The notes under the pieces are model-generated. The model did not search any database and had not been told where the DNA came from. It was given only the letters and a program-made list of their open reading frames with translations. Positions 1 through 8,570 of a stretch of 64,000 bases of DNA are shown in pieces. Made by a program: the position numbers and the translations under genes. Each line of letters starts with the position of its first letter. Within the stretch, counting starts at the first letter, position 1. Location of the stretch: NCBI GenBank assembly GCA_947627455.1, contig CANQWC010000010.1, forward strand, positions 1 to 64,000, written 5' to 3'. The DNA is from an uncultured Clostridia bacterium. Lineage in GTDB: Bacteria; Bacillota; Clostridia; Oscillospirales; Ruminococcaceae.

Positions 1-82
1 AAACCTGTTGACCTAAATCCAAGTGTGCTATGCAGATGCACTTAAAACTTTCTGCAAATCTTATTATACGAGGAGAGGTTTT

Positions 83-2089
83 ATGGCCTATCAGAACAAA
101 CGCAAAAATGCATCTGCCGCGGCGGTTATTCTTGTCGCGGTGATAGTGATAATCCTCGCGGTCGTGATGATTTTTCTCTTCGGCGATGAGGGCGGGGGCG
201 GCGTGCTCTCGAAGATCAAAGACGATATCATCGGCGGCGACGGCGCAGATAACGACACCAAGCTCGCTCTTCTTGATTCTTCTTCTCTTCCCGATGCCAC
301 TTCGCCCGTTCAGGAGACCGCTGCCGAGGGCGACACGAAAATCGTTCTCAGCGACAGCGGAATTACCATCGACGGCGGCGGCGCGCTTGCCGACGGCAGC
401 TACTTAAAGATAGTCAACGGCGGAACATATTCGATTTCGGGCTCTCTTTCCGATGGCAGAATCGCCGTCAGGGCGCAGGGCGAAGATGTCGTTCTGATCC
501 TCAACGGCGTCAGCGTAACATGCTCGAACTCGGCGCCGCTTTATGTCAACAAGGCGGCTTCGGTGACGCTTCTTCTGAACGGCACCGCCGAAAATGTTTT
601 TACCGACGGCTCGGCTTATGACTATACCCTTGAATACGGCGATGCTGTTGAAGAGGAACCCGACGCCTGCATATTCTCAAAGGCGGACCTTATCATCAGG
701 GGCACGGGCTCGCTTATCGTCAACGCGAATTATAACAGCGGAATCATCGGCAAGGATACGCTCCAGATACTCAATACCACGGTGAGCGTAACCGCAAAGA
801 ATAACGGCATCAACGGTAAGGACAGCCTTAAGGTTCAGAACTCGACCGTTAATGTCAACGCGGGCGGCGATGCGCTTCGCTCTACTCAGGAAAACGACCC
901 GTCGCTCGGCTGGGCATCGTTTACAGATTCAAACGTCACGCTCGTCTCGGGCGGCGACGGAATGCAGGTCGAGAGGGGAATAACCTTTGACAACTGCTCG
1001 CTGAGCGTCACCTCGGGCGTAAACGGCGCCAAGGGCACACCGACCGACACAAGTCAAAAGGGCATCAAGAGCGCTCAGGGCGGCATAACCGTCAACAGCG
1101 GCACATTCGTCATCAACACAACCGACGACGCTTTCCACGCGGCGGGCGATATCTCGTTCAACGGCGGAACACTCTCCGTCGCGACGGGCGACGACGCCGT
1201 TCATTCCGACTCAAATATCTACATCGCAGGCGGAAAAACCGAGATTCCCGACTGCCACGAGGGCCTTGAGGGCGCGCTTATCTCCATCTCGGGCGGTGAG
1301 ATCTATATTTACGCCGATGACGACGGAATCAATGCCGCGGGCGGCAACGACTCATCATCTGGCGACATTCGCGGCATGTTCACATCGGACGGCTCATATC
1401 TCGCAATCACGGGCGGGTTTGTCTATATCAATTCTCAGGGCGACGGCATCGACTCGAACGGAGACATCTACATGTCGGACGGCACGCTCATTATCAGCGG
1501 CCCCGAACGCGACGCCGACGGCGCCATCGACTATACGGGCGATTTCCATACCGACGGCGGCATGCTCTTTGCGGCGGGCGCGGCAGGAATGGCTCAGGCC
1601 CCCGACAACATGACGGTAAACGCCATCAGCGTGACCTTTGACAAGGTTCTTGAGGCGGGCACATATGTCTGCATTTCGGGCGGCGACAGCGAGTTTGTTT
1701 TCCAGCTCGAGAAGAACACGGGCAACATCGTGTTCAGCTCGCCTGAGCTTCAGACGGGCGTCGAGTACACCGTCTCATACGGCGGAAAGTATTCGGGCGA
1801 GGTCAAAAACTGCGTATGCTCGGGCGGCAGATATTCGGGCGGCACTGAGCTTGCGAAGGTTACGGTCTCCGAGGGGCTCAATTCCTACGGCAGAGTCGGA
1901 ATCGGCGGCTCGCTCGGCGGCGGAGGCTTCGGCCAGCAAGGGCAGTTCGGCGGAATGGGCGGCGAGGGCCACATGAACCCGTTCGGCGGCAAGAGGGGAG
2001 AGCGCGGCGACATGACGCCCCCTGACGCCCCGCCTGACGGCGGCTTCGGCGGAATGGTACCGCCCGACGGAGAGCAACAACAGGGATAA
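83..2089 (+). CDS. Surface carbohydrate-binding beta-helix protein (Cthe_2159-like)
   Basis: Predicted 668-residue membrane-anchored extracellular protein. The ATG at 83 follows AGGAGAGG at 71-78, so it is preferred over the in-frame upstream ATG at 23. Residues about 10-35 form one hydrophobic helix after a basic N-terminus (signal anchor). The body is a long run of short beta-strand repeats rich in GG, DD, DG and NG turns (for example DDAFHAAGDISFNGG), typical of a right-handed parallel beta-helix and of the Cthe_2159-like carbohydrate-binding family, reported to bind acidic plant polysaccharides. The last ~55 residues are low-complexity Gly/Pro/Gln/Met. No catalytic motif was recognised. 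An R1 repeat starts 8 bp after the stop. Family assignment is likely; the ligand is inferred. Confidence 0.75.
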   Translation: MAYQNKRKNASAAAVILVAVIVIILAVVMIFLFGDEGGGGVLSKIKDDIIGGDGADNDTKLALLDSSSLPDATSPVQETAAEGDTKIVLSDSGITIDGGGALADGSYLKIVNGGTYSISGSLSDGRIAVRAQGEDVVLILNGVSVTCSNSAPLYVNKAASVTLLLNGTAENVFTDGSAYDYTLEYGDAVEEEPDACIFSKADLIIRGTGSLIVNANYNSGIIGKDTLQILNTTVSVTAKNNGINGKDSLKVQNSTVNVNAGGDALRSTQENDPSLGWASFTDSNVTLVSGGDGMQVERGITFDNCSLSVTSGVNGAKGTPTDTSQKGIKSAQGGITVNSGTFVINTTDDAFHAAGDISFNGGTLSVATGDDAVHSDSNIYIAGGKTEIPDCHEGLEGALISISGGEIYIYADDDGINAAGGNDSSSGDIRGMFTSDGSYLAITGGFVYINSQGDGIDSNGDIYMSDGTLIISGPERDADGAIDYTGDFHTDGGMLFAAGAAGMAQAPDNMTVNAISVTFDKVLEAGTYVCISGGDSEFVFQLEKNTGNIVFSSPELQTGVEYTVSYGGKYSGEVKNCVCSGGRYSGGTELAKVTVSEGLNSYGRVGIGGSLGGGGFGQQGQFGGMGGEGHMNPFGGKRGERGDMTPPDAPPDGGFGGMVPPDGEQQQG

Positions 2090-2097
2090 GATAACGA

Positions 2098-2310
2098 AAG
2101 TTTTCGATCAAGCCTTTCTCAAAAGGCTTGCAGGTTTCCAAAGGGCAGCGCCCTTTGGTCGCGCTCCGCAGAGCGCGAAAGCCTTACGTAGTGCGCTCCG
2201 CAAGGGGTGAATTGAAAAACAGCTCAGTGAGCTGTTTTGAAAGAGGGGAGGCCCTGCAAGAGAGGGCGTCCCCTTTTGATTCGCAGCTCTGACAAGAGCT
2301 GCGCACCTTT
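2098..2310 (+). repeat. R1 multi-hairpin repeat, copy 1
   Basis: First of three same-orientation copies (others at 8701-8917 and 33311-33524). It begins AAAGTTTTCG and ends with a GCAGCTCT/AGAGCTGC hairpin followed by GCACCTT. In between are hairpins with arms AAGCCTTT/AAAGGCTT, CCAAAGGGC/GCCCTTTGG, GCGCTC/GAGCGC, AAAACAGCTC/GAGCTGTTTT and a GGGG...CCCC stem. Stem sequences differ from the other copies but pairing is kept. It starts 8 bp after the preceding stop codon. It has no credible ORF. Function is unknown. Confidence 0.85.
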
Positions 2311-2450
2311 CGCCGCCGAGCGAAGCTCGGCGGCTTGCAAAGAGGGGGTTGTAGGGGGAGACTTCCCCCTGCCTGCCGAGCTTGCTCGGCGGCCAGTGCG
2401 GAGGGGGGCGGGGGGAACCCGCAGGGTGCCCCCCGATTTAACTAATAGTA
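2311..2450 (+). repeat. R3 GC-rich palindromic repeat, single unit after R1
   Basis: Directly follows R1 copy 1. It contains GCCGAGCgaaGCTCGGC, a GGGGGA...TCCCCC stem, GCCGAGCttGCTCGGC, and one palindromic unit around 2413-2436 with core GGGGAACCCGCAGGGTGCC. The same unit recurs five times at 33695-33999, also downstream of an R1 copy. The remaining gap, 2451-2585, holds only short R2-like fragments (GGACATTCCC near 2483, TGCGGCC near 2525). Confidence 0.7.
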
Positions 2451-2585
2451 GTCCGCAGGTCCCCGCAAATAAAAGCTGATGGACATTCCCAATTATACCT
2501 TCCAAAATCCGAATGCCTTTTACATGCGGCCATAAGAACTATTAGCATGGTAATTTATAATTTTGGTCATCTGAACCTTACCCCC

Positions 2586-2614
2586 TTGCATTACCGCCTG
2601 CGATGTGGTATCAT
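2586..2614 (+). promoter_or_regulatory. Sigma-A promoter for the yitT operon
   Basis: TTGCAT at 2586-2591, a 17-bp spacer, then TATCAT at 2609-2614. Transcription would start near 2621. This rules out the upstream ATG at 2613 as the start codon and supports ATG 2640. Confidence 0.6.
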
Positions 2615-2639
2615 GGTAAAAGGGAAAGGCGGCGTTGCT

Positions 2640-3587
2640 ATGAAAAAGCTCATCGGATTTGAACGTTTCGGAATCGTAAATTTTATCGCGCTGACCGTCG
2701 CGGGAATCATCAACGCGTTCGGGGTGGTGTGTTTTCTCTCGCCCGTGAAGCTTTTTGACAGCGGCGTTTCGGGCCTGTCGATGCTCCTCTCGGGCATCAC
2801 GCCGATAGGCCTGCCGATTTTTCTGATTCTTTTGAACGTACCGCTGTTTCTTTACGGCTATAAGCGGCAGGGCGCGGCGTTCACGGTATACTCGCTTTAT
2901 GCCGTCGCGGTGTACTCGCTTGCGGCGTGGGTGATTTCCGATGTTCTTGATGTCTCCGCATCCTCGCCGATAGCGGGCACCGACCTTTTGCTCTGCGCGA
3001 TTTTCGGCGGAATAATCTCGGGCGTGGGCTCGGGCCTCACGATTCGCTTCGGCGGAGCTATCGACGGCGTTGAGGTAATGGCGGTGATATTCGCAAAGCG
3101 CATCGGCCTCACCGTCGGCACATTCGTGATGTCGTTCAACGTGATTCTCTACATGATCGCGGGGTTCGTCACAAAAAGCTGGATACTCCCGCTTTACTCG
3201 ATTGTCACCTATATGGCGGCGCTGAAAACCGTCGACTTTATCGTCGAGGGCCTTGACCGCTCAAAATCTGCGATGATAATAACCGAAAAGCCCGATGAGC
3301 TCTGCGCGGCCCTGATGAGCGCTTTTGAGTGCGGCGCAACAAGAATCGCGGCACGAGGCGGATATATGAACACCGAGCGCACGGTGATTTATTTTGTCGT
3401 GAACCGCTTCCAGATCGCGAGAATGAAGAATATAATCCATTCGGTCGACCCGAAGGCTTATTTCACGGTGAGCGAGGTCGCCGAGGTTTTCAAGAGTTCT
3501 GAAGCGGGCTCGGCAACTGCCGTTCCGCTCGAAATCGAATACAGAGAGCAGGCAGGGGAGGACAGCGATGAACAGGAGCAGGCTTAA
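2640..3587 (+). CDS. YitT family membrane protein (DUF161/DUF2179)
   Basis: 315 residues from ATG 2640. The start is chosen because the upstream promoter covers the earlier ATGs and AAAGG lies about 9 nt before it. There are five or six hydrophobic helices in residues 15-200 (YitT_membrane), with glycine-rich segments such as FGGIISGVGSGLTIRFGG. A soluble DUF2179 domain follows (about 215-295), including the TERTVIYFVVNRFQ strand and HSVDPKAYFTVSEVAEVF. Family members are poorly characterised inner-membrane proteins; the substrate is unknown. It is the first gene of an operon and overlaps the next gene by 20 bp, so the operon products are probably co-translated. Confidence 0.85.
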   Translation: MKKLIGFERFGIVNFIALTVAGIINAFGVVCFLSPVKLFDSGVSGLSMLLSGITPIGLPIFLILLNVPLFLYGYKRQGAAFTVYSLYAVAVYSLAAWVISDVLDVSASSPIAGTDLLLCAIFGGIISGVGSGLTIRFGGAIDGVEVMAVIFAKRIGLTVGTFVMSFNVILYMIAGFVTKSWILPLYSIVTYMAALKTVDFIVEGLDRSKSAMIITEKPDELCAALMSAFECGATRIAARGGYMNTERTVIYFVVNRFQIARMKNIIHSVDPKAYFTVSEVAEVFKSSEAGSATAVPLEIEYREQAGEDSDEQEQA

Positions 3588-4101
3588 GATTATTTCGACC
3601 GTCGGATTGGCGGCCTCGGCGGTTTTGTGGGTAGCCCTGTCTTATTTCCTGAGAAATACGACGGCTTTCGGCTACTACATCGGCGAGATCATGGGCGTGA
3701 CCCTGAGCGGCATACCCGTCGCGTTTTTGCAGCTTCGGCTCTGCCTGACCGATAAAGAAAAATGGGTCCGTTGGGTCCCGACGGTCGTCGATGCCGCGGT
3801 ATGCGCCGCCGCACTGATATTCTTAGTTGCGGCCTACGACAACATTCTTTCGCTTTTGCTGGTTGTTGCCGCCTTTGCGCCGACAGCGGGTATCTGCATC
3901 GGCTGGCTCGCCCACGGAAAAAGGCTTGCGCTGATTCCGCTCAACATCACGCTGATCGCGTATATGATCATGAACGGCGTACCGCTTATCACCCGACCGT
4001 TTGAGCTCGCCGACGCCGCGGCGATATTCTGTTTTCTGATCGGCATTTATTTTGCGATACGCCCGCTTGAAAGGAAGCCTGAAAATGAACCCGAAAATTA
4101 A
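3568..4101 (+). CDS. Small integral membrane protein, paralog 1
   Basis: 177 residues with five to six predicted membrane helices and a polar tail (ERKPENEPEN). The ATG at 3568 lies inside the end of yitT behind GGGGAGG. No family was recognised. It resembles the next gene: both carry an FLQL.L....EKWVR.VP segment between helices 2 and 3 and similar N-termini (IxPVxxxLxAALWxxxSYxL). This points to tandem duplication with divergence. It sits between YitT and a hydrolase-acyltransferase fusion, so a role in envelope lipid or acyl metabolism is possible, but this is inference from position only. Confidence 0.7.
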   Translation: MNRSRLKIISTVGLAASAVLWVALSYFLRNTTAFGYYIGEIMGVTLSGIPVAFLQLRLCLTDKEKWVRWVPTVVDAAVCAAALIFLVAAYDNILSLLLVVAAFAPTAGICIGWLAHGKRLALIPLNITLIAYMIMNGVPLITRPFELADAAAIFCFLIGIYFAIRPLERKPENEPEN

Positions 4102-4456
4102 GCCCGTCGTTTATTTCTGCCTGAGCGCGGCGCTCTGGGCGATACCCTCATACTACCTTTTCGGGACGCTCGCGGGGAAGCTTATTTTTTACATCTTCGG
4201 GGTCGTCCCCGCGATGTTTTTGCAGCTCACGCTGTTTCTGCCGCCGATTGAAAAGTGGGTCAGATATGTCCCGATACCCGCGATTTTGGGCTTCGGGGTC
4301 ATCGAGGCAATAATTCTTGCTGCCGACGGCTTTATAACCGTTCAATCGGTGATGACCGCGGTTTTATTTGTGACTACCCCGCTTATAGGGTTTGTGCTCG
4401 GCTTTGTCTGCCGAGGAATATATCTCAGAAAAACTTGTAAAGAGGACGTCAAATGA
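4085..4456 (+). CDS. Small integral membrane protein, paralog 2
   Basis: 123 residues with about four predicted membrane helices. Start chosen at ATG 4085 behind AAGGAAG; the in-frame ATG at 4052 lies too deep in the upstream gene. It shares the FLQLTLF....EKWVRYVP core with the preceding gene and lacks that protein's last helices, so it looks like a shortened paralog. The end overlaps the next start (ATG 4453) by 4 bp. Function unknown. Confidence 0.68.
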   Translation: MNPKIKPVVYFCLSAALWAIPSYYLFGTLAGKLIFYIFGVVPAMFLQLTLFLPPIEKWVRYVPIPAILGFGVIEAIILAADGFITVQSVMTAVLFVTTPLIGFVLGFVCRGIYLRKTCKEDVK

Positions 4457-6627
4457 CCGAAAAATTCATACGGAGCAACCTTAAATATCTCAAGGGCTTC
4501 ATGACCGAAAGCTCGCTATCAGCCGCAAGAAAGACCCATGTTCTTCTCGGCGATTTCATGGCGGTCTCGCACCGAGCGGGCGTAAGGCATGAGCGCCGAG
4601 AGTTTGACAATTTCATCGGCGAGTGGATTATCCCCGAGGAGGAAAAGCTCAGCGGGGTGATACTCTATCTTCACGGCGGGGGTTACACCTGCGGAAACAT
4701 CGAATACGCAAAGGGTTTCGGCACCGTTTTGGCGAATGAATACGGAATTCGGGTCTTTTGCTGCGCATATCGCCTCGCGCCCGAAAACCCCTTTCCCGCC
4801 GCTGTCGAGGACGCCCTCGCGGCCTATGAATACCTTTTGCAGAGCGGCTTCACGCATGACCGAATAATTCTTTGCGGCGAGAGCGCGGGCGGCGGCCTTT
4901 GCTATGCCCTGAGCCTGAAGCTCTGCGAGCAGTACATCGCCCAACCCGCGGGAATTATCGCGATTTCGCCATGGACAGACCTCACGCTGTCGGGAAAATC
5001 ACATAGCGAGAACAACGAAATCGACCCGTCGATGACCACCGAGAGGGTGAAATTTTTCGCCGAGTGCTATTCCGACGACCGCGAGAATCCCCTTGTTTCG
5101 CCGATTTTCTTCGATAAGGACAGCGCGGATTTTCCGCCGTCGATAATCTTTGCGGGCGGCGACGAGGTCCTTCTTGACGACTCAAAAATAATGCATAAGC
5201 GGCTTGTCGAGGCGGGCTTTAAGAGCGAGCTTAACGTTCGCCCGAACCTCTGGCACGCCTATGTCCTCTATGATCTGCGGGAGTACCGCAACGACTATGA
5301 CAAAATCGGGCGGTTTCTGGAAAAGCGCCTCACCGACAGCGCGAAATACTGGCGGAGGCTTGACAACGCGGGGCTGATTTTTCCCGCGTCAAAGCGCCGA
5401 GGCTGGCACAACATCTTCCGCCTCTCGGCGAACCTTTCAGAGCCTGTCGACCGCGATGTGATGCAGTCGGCGCTCGAGGTGACGGTAAAGCGCTTTCCGC
5501 TGATATCTTCGCGGCTTCGGGCCGGGGTTTTCTGGTATTATCTTGAGCAGGTCTCGGCGCCCAAAATTATTCGCGACGGCCACCAGCCGATCATGAAGCG
5601 GCCGTTCGGCGCGGTGCGCCAGTGCGCGATAAGGGTGCTCTACTATAAAAACCGAATCGCGGTCGAATTCTTCCATGCTGTCACCGACGGCAACGGCGGG
5701 CTGATTTTCTTAAAGAGCCTCATCGCCGAGTATATCTATCAGAAGTACGGGGTCAGCGTTCCGTGCACCGACGGCGTGCTCGACAGGCTGTCTGCGCCGT
5801 CGCCCGAAGAGCTTGAAGACAGCTTTGCTGACAATGCGGGCGCGGTCGGCCTGAAGCGAACAGATGGCAAGGTATATCACTTGACAGGAGTTAAAGAGAA
5901 GGACGGATTTTTGAATCTCACCTGCGGAACTTTGCCCGCAGATGAAGTATTATCGCGGTGTCACGAGCACGGAGTAACCCTCACGGCGTATCTCTCAGCG
6001 GTGATGGTGATGTCGCTGATAACTCTGCAAAAGCGTAAAGTAAAAAGCCTTGACAAGCGTCTGCCGATAAAAATAAACCTGCCTGTCGATCTGAGGCGGC
6101 TTTTTGACAGCTCAACGATGCGAAACTTTGTGATGGTTGTCAACGTCGGCGTCGACCCGCGCATGGGAGACTATACTTTTGAAGAGATCCTCGGAATAAT
6201 AAAGCGCCAGCTTGAGCTCGGCGTCACGAAAAAGAATATGCAGGCAGCGTTCACGACGAACGTGAACTCCGAGCGGTTCTTCATCATCAAGCTTGTGCCG
6301 CTGTTCATCAAGAATATCGTGATGAAAGCGGTGTTCGACAGGGTGGGCGAGTCGCAGGGCTGCATCACGATATCAAACCTCGGGAGGATAAACGTTCCCG
6401 AGGAGATGAAGGAATTTGTGAAGCGGTTCGACTTTATCATCGGCCCTCAGGCGAGAGCGCCGCATAACTGCGCGGTCTGCACCTACGGCAACGATCTTCG
6501 GATTAACTTCATCAGGCGCTCGGAGGACCCCGAGCTTGAACGCGAATTCTTCCGAAACCTTGTAAGGCTCGGGCACCATGTTGTCATCGAGAGCAATCGC
6601 AAGGAAGAACCGACAGAAAGGCAGTGA
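4453..6627 (+). CDS. Alpha/beta-hydrolase fused to a condensation-type acyltransferase
   Basis: 724-residue two-domain protein. Residues about 1-290 are a hormone-sensitive-lipase-type hydrolase: oxyanion motif HGGG (74-77), nucleophile elbow GESAGG with Ser144, a likely acid at Asp237 (GGDE) and His268 (LWHAY). Residues about 300-715 resemble alcohol O-acetyltransferase and condensation-domain proteins, with HAVTDG (His408, Asp412, Gly413). No signal peptide is seen, so it is probably cytoplasmic. The combination suggests hydrolysis plus transfer of an acyl group, or remodelling of an ester-linked molecule. It overlaps the upstream membrane-protein gene by 4 bp and is followed 4 bp later by the zinc-ribbon membrane protein. 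Domain calls are firm; the substrate is unknown. Confidence 0.8.
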   Translation: MTEKFIRSNLKYLKGFMTESSLSAARKTHVLLGDFMAVSHRAGVRHERREFDNFIGEWIIPEEEKLSGVILYLHGGGYTCGNIEYAKGFGTVLANEYGIRVFCCAYRLAPENPFPAAVEDALAAYEYLLQSGFTHDRIILCGESAGGGLCYALSLKLCEQYIAQPAGIIAISPWTDLTLSGKSHSENNEIDPSMTTERVKFFAECYSDDRENPLVSPIFFDKDSADFPPSIIFAGGDEVLLDDSKIMHKRLVEAGFKSELNVRPNLWHAYVLYDLREYRNDYDKIGRFLEKRLTDSAKYWRRLDNAGLIFPASKRRGWHNIFRLSANLSEPVDRDVMQSALEVTVKRFPLISSRLRAGVFWYYLEQVSAPKIIRDGHQPIMKRPFGAVRQCAIRVLYYKNRIAVEFFHAVTDGNGGLIFLKSLIAEYIYQKYGVSVPCTDGVLDRLSAPSPEELEDSFADNAGAVGLKRTDGKVYHLTGVKEKDGFLNLTCGTLPADEVLSRCHEHGVTLTAYLSAVMVMSLITLQKRKVKSLDKRLPIKINLPVDLRRLFDSSTMRNFVMVVNVGVDPRMGDYTFEEILGIIKRQLELGVTKKNMQAAFTTNVNSERFFIIKLVPLFIKNIVMKAVFDRVGESQGCITISNLGRINVPEEMKEFVKRFDFIIGPQARAPHNCAVCTYGNDLRINFIRRSEDPELEREFFRNLVRLGHHVVIESNRKEEPTERQ

Positions 6628-6631
6628 AATT

Positions 6632-7324
6632 ATGTATTGTGTCAATTGCGGCGTCGAGCTTAAGGACAGCGAAAAGGTCTGCCCGCTCTGCAAAACGATG
6701 GTTTTCCACCCCGATATTCCCCGAAGCGTCGGCGAAAAGCCGTACCCCGAGTATAATCCGCCCGTGAGGCGGTTCAACCGCTTCGGCGCGCTTTTTGTGC
6801 TCACGGTGATATTTCTCATTCCCGCGCTGATAACGCTGCTCATCGACCTCAAGATAAACGCGGCGGTGATCTGGTCGGGCTATGTGATAGGCGGCCTCGC
6901 GGTGGGATATATAACCTTTGTGCTTCCGCTATGGTTCAGAAGGCCGAACCCCGTGATATTCATTCCCTGCGCGTTCGCCTCGGCGATACTGTTTCTTCTG
7001 TACATCTGCCTGAACACGGGCGGGCATTGGTTTTTGCCGCTTGCTTTTCCGATTGCGGGCATCGCCGCAATTTTGCTGACGGCGGTTGTCGCGCTTCTGA
7101 GATATCTCAAGCGGGGAAAGCTCTATGTCTTCGGCGGCGCGTTCATCGCGCTCGGCGGCTTCAGTATGCTGATCGAAATGTTTATCTGCATAACCTTTAA
7201 AACGAGGTTCGTCTTCTGGTCGGTATATCCGCTTGCGGCATGCGTCTCGGTCGGCCTGCTGCTCATCGCGATAGCCGTCTGCAAGCCGCTCCGCAGCTCG
7301 CTGGATAAGAGGTTCTTTATCTGA
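6632..7324 (+). CDS. Zinc-ribbon membrane protein (DUF6320-like)
   Basis: 230 residues from ATG 6632, preceded by GAAAGGCAG; the longer ORF start at 6578 lies inside the previous gene. The N-terminus is a one-knuckle-pair zinc ribbon, CVNCG...CPLCK (residues 3-21), then a polar stretch with PYPEYNPP. About six hydrophobic helices run from residue 50 to the end. The arrangement matches DUF6320-type proteins that, to my knowledge, often sit next to alcohol-acetyltransferase-like genes. It is probably the membrane partner of the upstream fusion enzyme. Last gene of the operon; a terminator follows. Confidence 0.65.
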   Translation: MYCVNCGVELKDSEKVCPLCKTMVFHPDIPRSVGEKPYPEYNPPVRRFNRFGALFVLTVIFLIPALITLLIDLKINAAVIWSGYVIGGLAVGYITFVLPLWFRRPNPVIFIPCAFASAILFLLYICLNTGGHWFLPLAFPIAGIAAILLTAVVALLRYLKRGKLYVFGGAFIALGGFSMLIEMFICITFKTRFVFWSVYPLAACVSVGLLLIAIAVCKPLRSSLDKRFFI

Positions 7325-7341
7325 ATCTCGGTTTTAAACAT

Positions 7342-7374
7342 AAAAAAGAGCACGTTTCAAGCGTGCTCTTTTAA
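7342..7374. terminator. Bidirectional intrinsic terminator
   Basis: Perfect 11-bp arms AAAAGAGCACG (7344-7354) and CGTGCTCTTTT (7362-7372) around a 7-nt loop. A/T runs on both sides serve both the + strand operon and the converging SDR gene. Confidence 0.9.
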
Positions 7375-7386
7375 ATATAATATTTT

Positions 7387-8139
7387 TTACTTCCCATACG
7401 GGCTATCAAATTCTCTCTCCGCCTTTTCAACGGCCTCTTCGAGCGTCATTCCCGTGAAGAACGGCGCGTTGAGGTATCTTCCCGACTTCTTGTCGTCGAC
7501 AAATGCGCCGACGGCTATCCCGGGGATAGCGCTTTCGGGGGCGTTCGGGGCCCACGGGCCGCCGAGGTCGGTTCTGCACCAGCCGGGGTCGGTGAGGTTA
7601 ATCATCACGTCGGTGCCCTCGACGGTCGAGCCGAGGTCGATGGTGATTTTGTCGAGCGCGGCCTTGCTTGCCGAGTAGCCCGCCTGCTGAGGCTCAAGCC
7701 GAATACCGCTGGTCGTGTTGAGTATTCTTCCGAAGCCGTTTTCAATCATCTTCGGCAGGAAGTGATACATAATCATCGCGGGGGAGATGGTGTTTATCTT
7801 GAAGCTTTCGGTATAGTCGCTGACAGGCGTCTTGAAATATTCGTTACGATACGCGATCTGCATACCCGCGTTGTTCATCACGATATCAACTCTCATGCCT
7901 AACGAGTCGATTTTATCGAGCATCTTTGCGACAGAGTCAAGGTCTGAAAGCTCAGCTTCAACCGCGTATGCTTCGACGCCGAGCGCTTTGACCTCAGCCA
8001 AAACCTTTTCGGTGTGTTCAAGCTTTCGCGAATGAAGAATGAGGTTACAGCCGTGCTCGGCCATAAATTTAGCGGTGAGATAGCCGATACCGCGCGCGGC
8101 GCCCGTTATAAGCGCCCATCTGCCTTTGACGTTTACCAT
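7387..8139 (-). CDS. SDR-family NAD(P)-dependent oxidoreductase
   Basis: 250 residues, the standard length of a classical short-chain dehydrogenase. It shows the nucleotide-binding TGAARGIG near residue 14, the NNAG motif (VMNNAGMQ), the catalytic serine region (NTTSGIR) and the active-site YSASKAALDK. Start ATG at 8139 follows GAGGAGGAATC on the minus strand. It lies 12 bp downstream of the small membrane gene on the same strand and was probably transcribed with it from the promoter at 8534-8562. The substrate cannot be told from the sequence. Confidence 0.88.
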   Translation of the reverse strand: MVNVKGRWALITGAARGIGYLTAKFMAEHGCNLILHSRKLEHTEKVLAEVKALGVEAYAVEAELSDLDSVAKMLDKIDSLGMRVDIVMNNAGMQIAYRNEYFKTPVSDYTESFKINTISPAMIMYHFLPKMIENGFGRILNTTSGIRLEPQQAGYSASKAALDKITIDLGSTVEGTDVMINLTDPGWCRTDLGGPWAPNAPESAIPGIAVGAFVDDKKSGRYLNAPFFTGMTLEEAVEKAEREFDSPYGK

Positions 8140-8151
8140 GATGATTCCTCC

Positions 8152-8511
8152 TCAGTAAGAATAAAGCTGAAATATCACACGAAGCAAATTCGTGATCGCC
8201 GACGGAATAATAAACAGCGCGATCCCGACGAACATCGCCGCCGAATAGGGCAGTTTTTTTCTGCTGATGGTCACCGACCTCACCAAGAGAAACAGCCCCG
8301 CGCCGCGAAGATATGTGCCCAACTCCGAAATAAATCTGTAAGTGTTAAGACCCGTGTTGTCATAGCGCATGTAAAAGGGCAGCGCATTTCTCAATATTCC
8401 GAGCGAGCCCATCAGCGCCAGTCCGCGAACCGAGCTGACAAGCGCAAGCGCCACCGCTGCCGCGACAGCAAAAACTATCATATGAACCTGATTGTCGCTG
8501 TTCATCTTCAT
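8152..8511 (-). CDS. Small membrane protein, function unknown
   Basis: 119 residues starting at ATG 8511 behind AAGGGGGAA on the minus strand. About three hydrophobic segments: residues 10-35 and two in 65-110. The C-terminal IPSAITNLLRVIFQLYSY is amphipathic. No family recognised. It is first in a two-gene unit with the SDR. Confidence 0.65.
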   Translation of the reverse strand: MKMNSDNQVHMIVFAVAAAVALALVSSVRGLALMGSLGILRNALPFYMRYDNTGLNTYRFISELGTYLRGAGLFLLVRSVTISRKKLPYSAAMFVGIALFIIPSAITNLLRVIFQLYSY

Positions 8512-8533
8512 GGTAATTCCCCCTTATTCTGAT

Positions 8534-8562
8534 ATTTTACCACGCCCCTGAGAATTTGTCAA
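8534..8562 (-). promoter_or_regulatory. Sigma-A promoter for the membrane protein/SDR unit
   Basis: On the minus strand: TTGACA (8557-8562), a 17-bp spacer, TAAAAT (8534-8539). The -35 box is 9 bp from the hairpin end of R2 element a. Confidence 0.75.
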
Positions 8563-8570
8563 TGTATGTT

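Noticed and set aside
2224..2505. Overlapping ORFs on both strands between the first gene and yitT
   Set aside because: They lie across R1/R3 hairpins, with low-complexity composition and no start signals.
8014..8532. 172-codon ORF on the + strand opposite the SDR and membrane genes
   Set aside because: Arg/His/Lys-rich shadow of two well-supported minus-strand genes, with no ribosome site.
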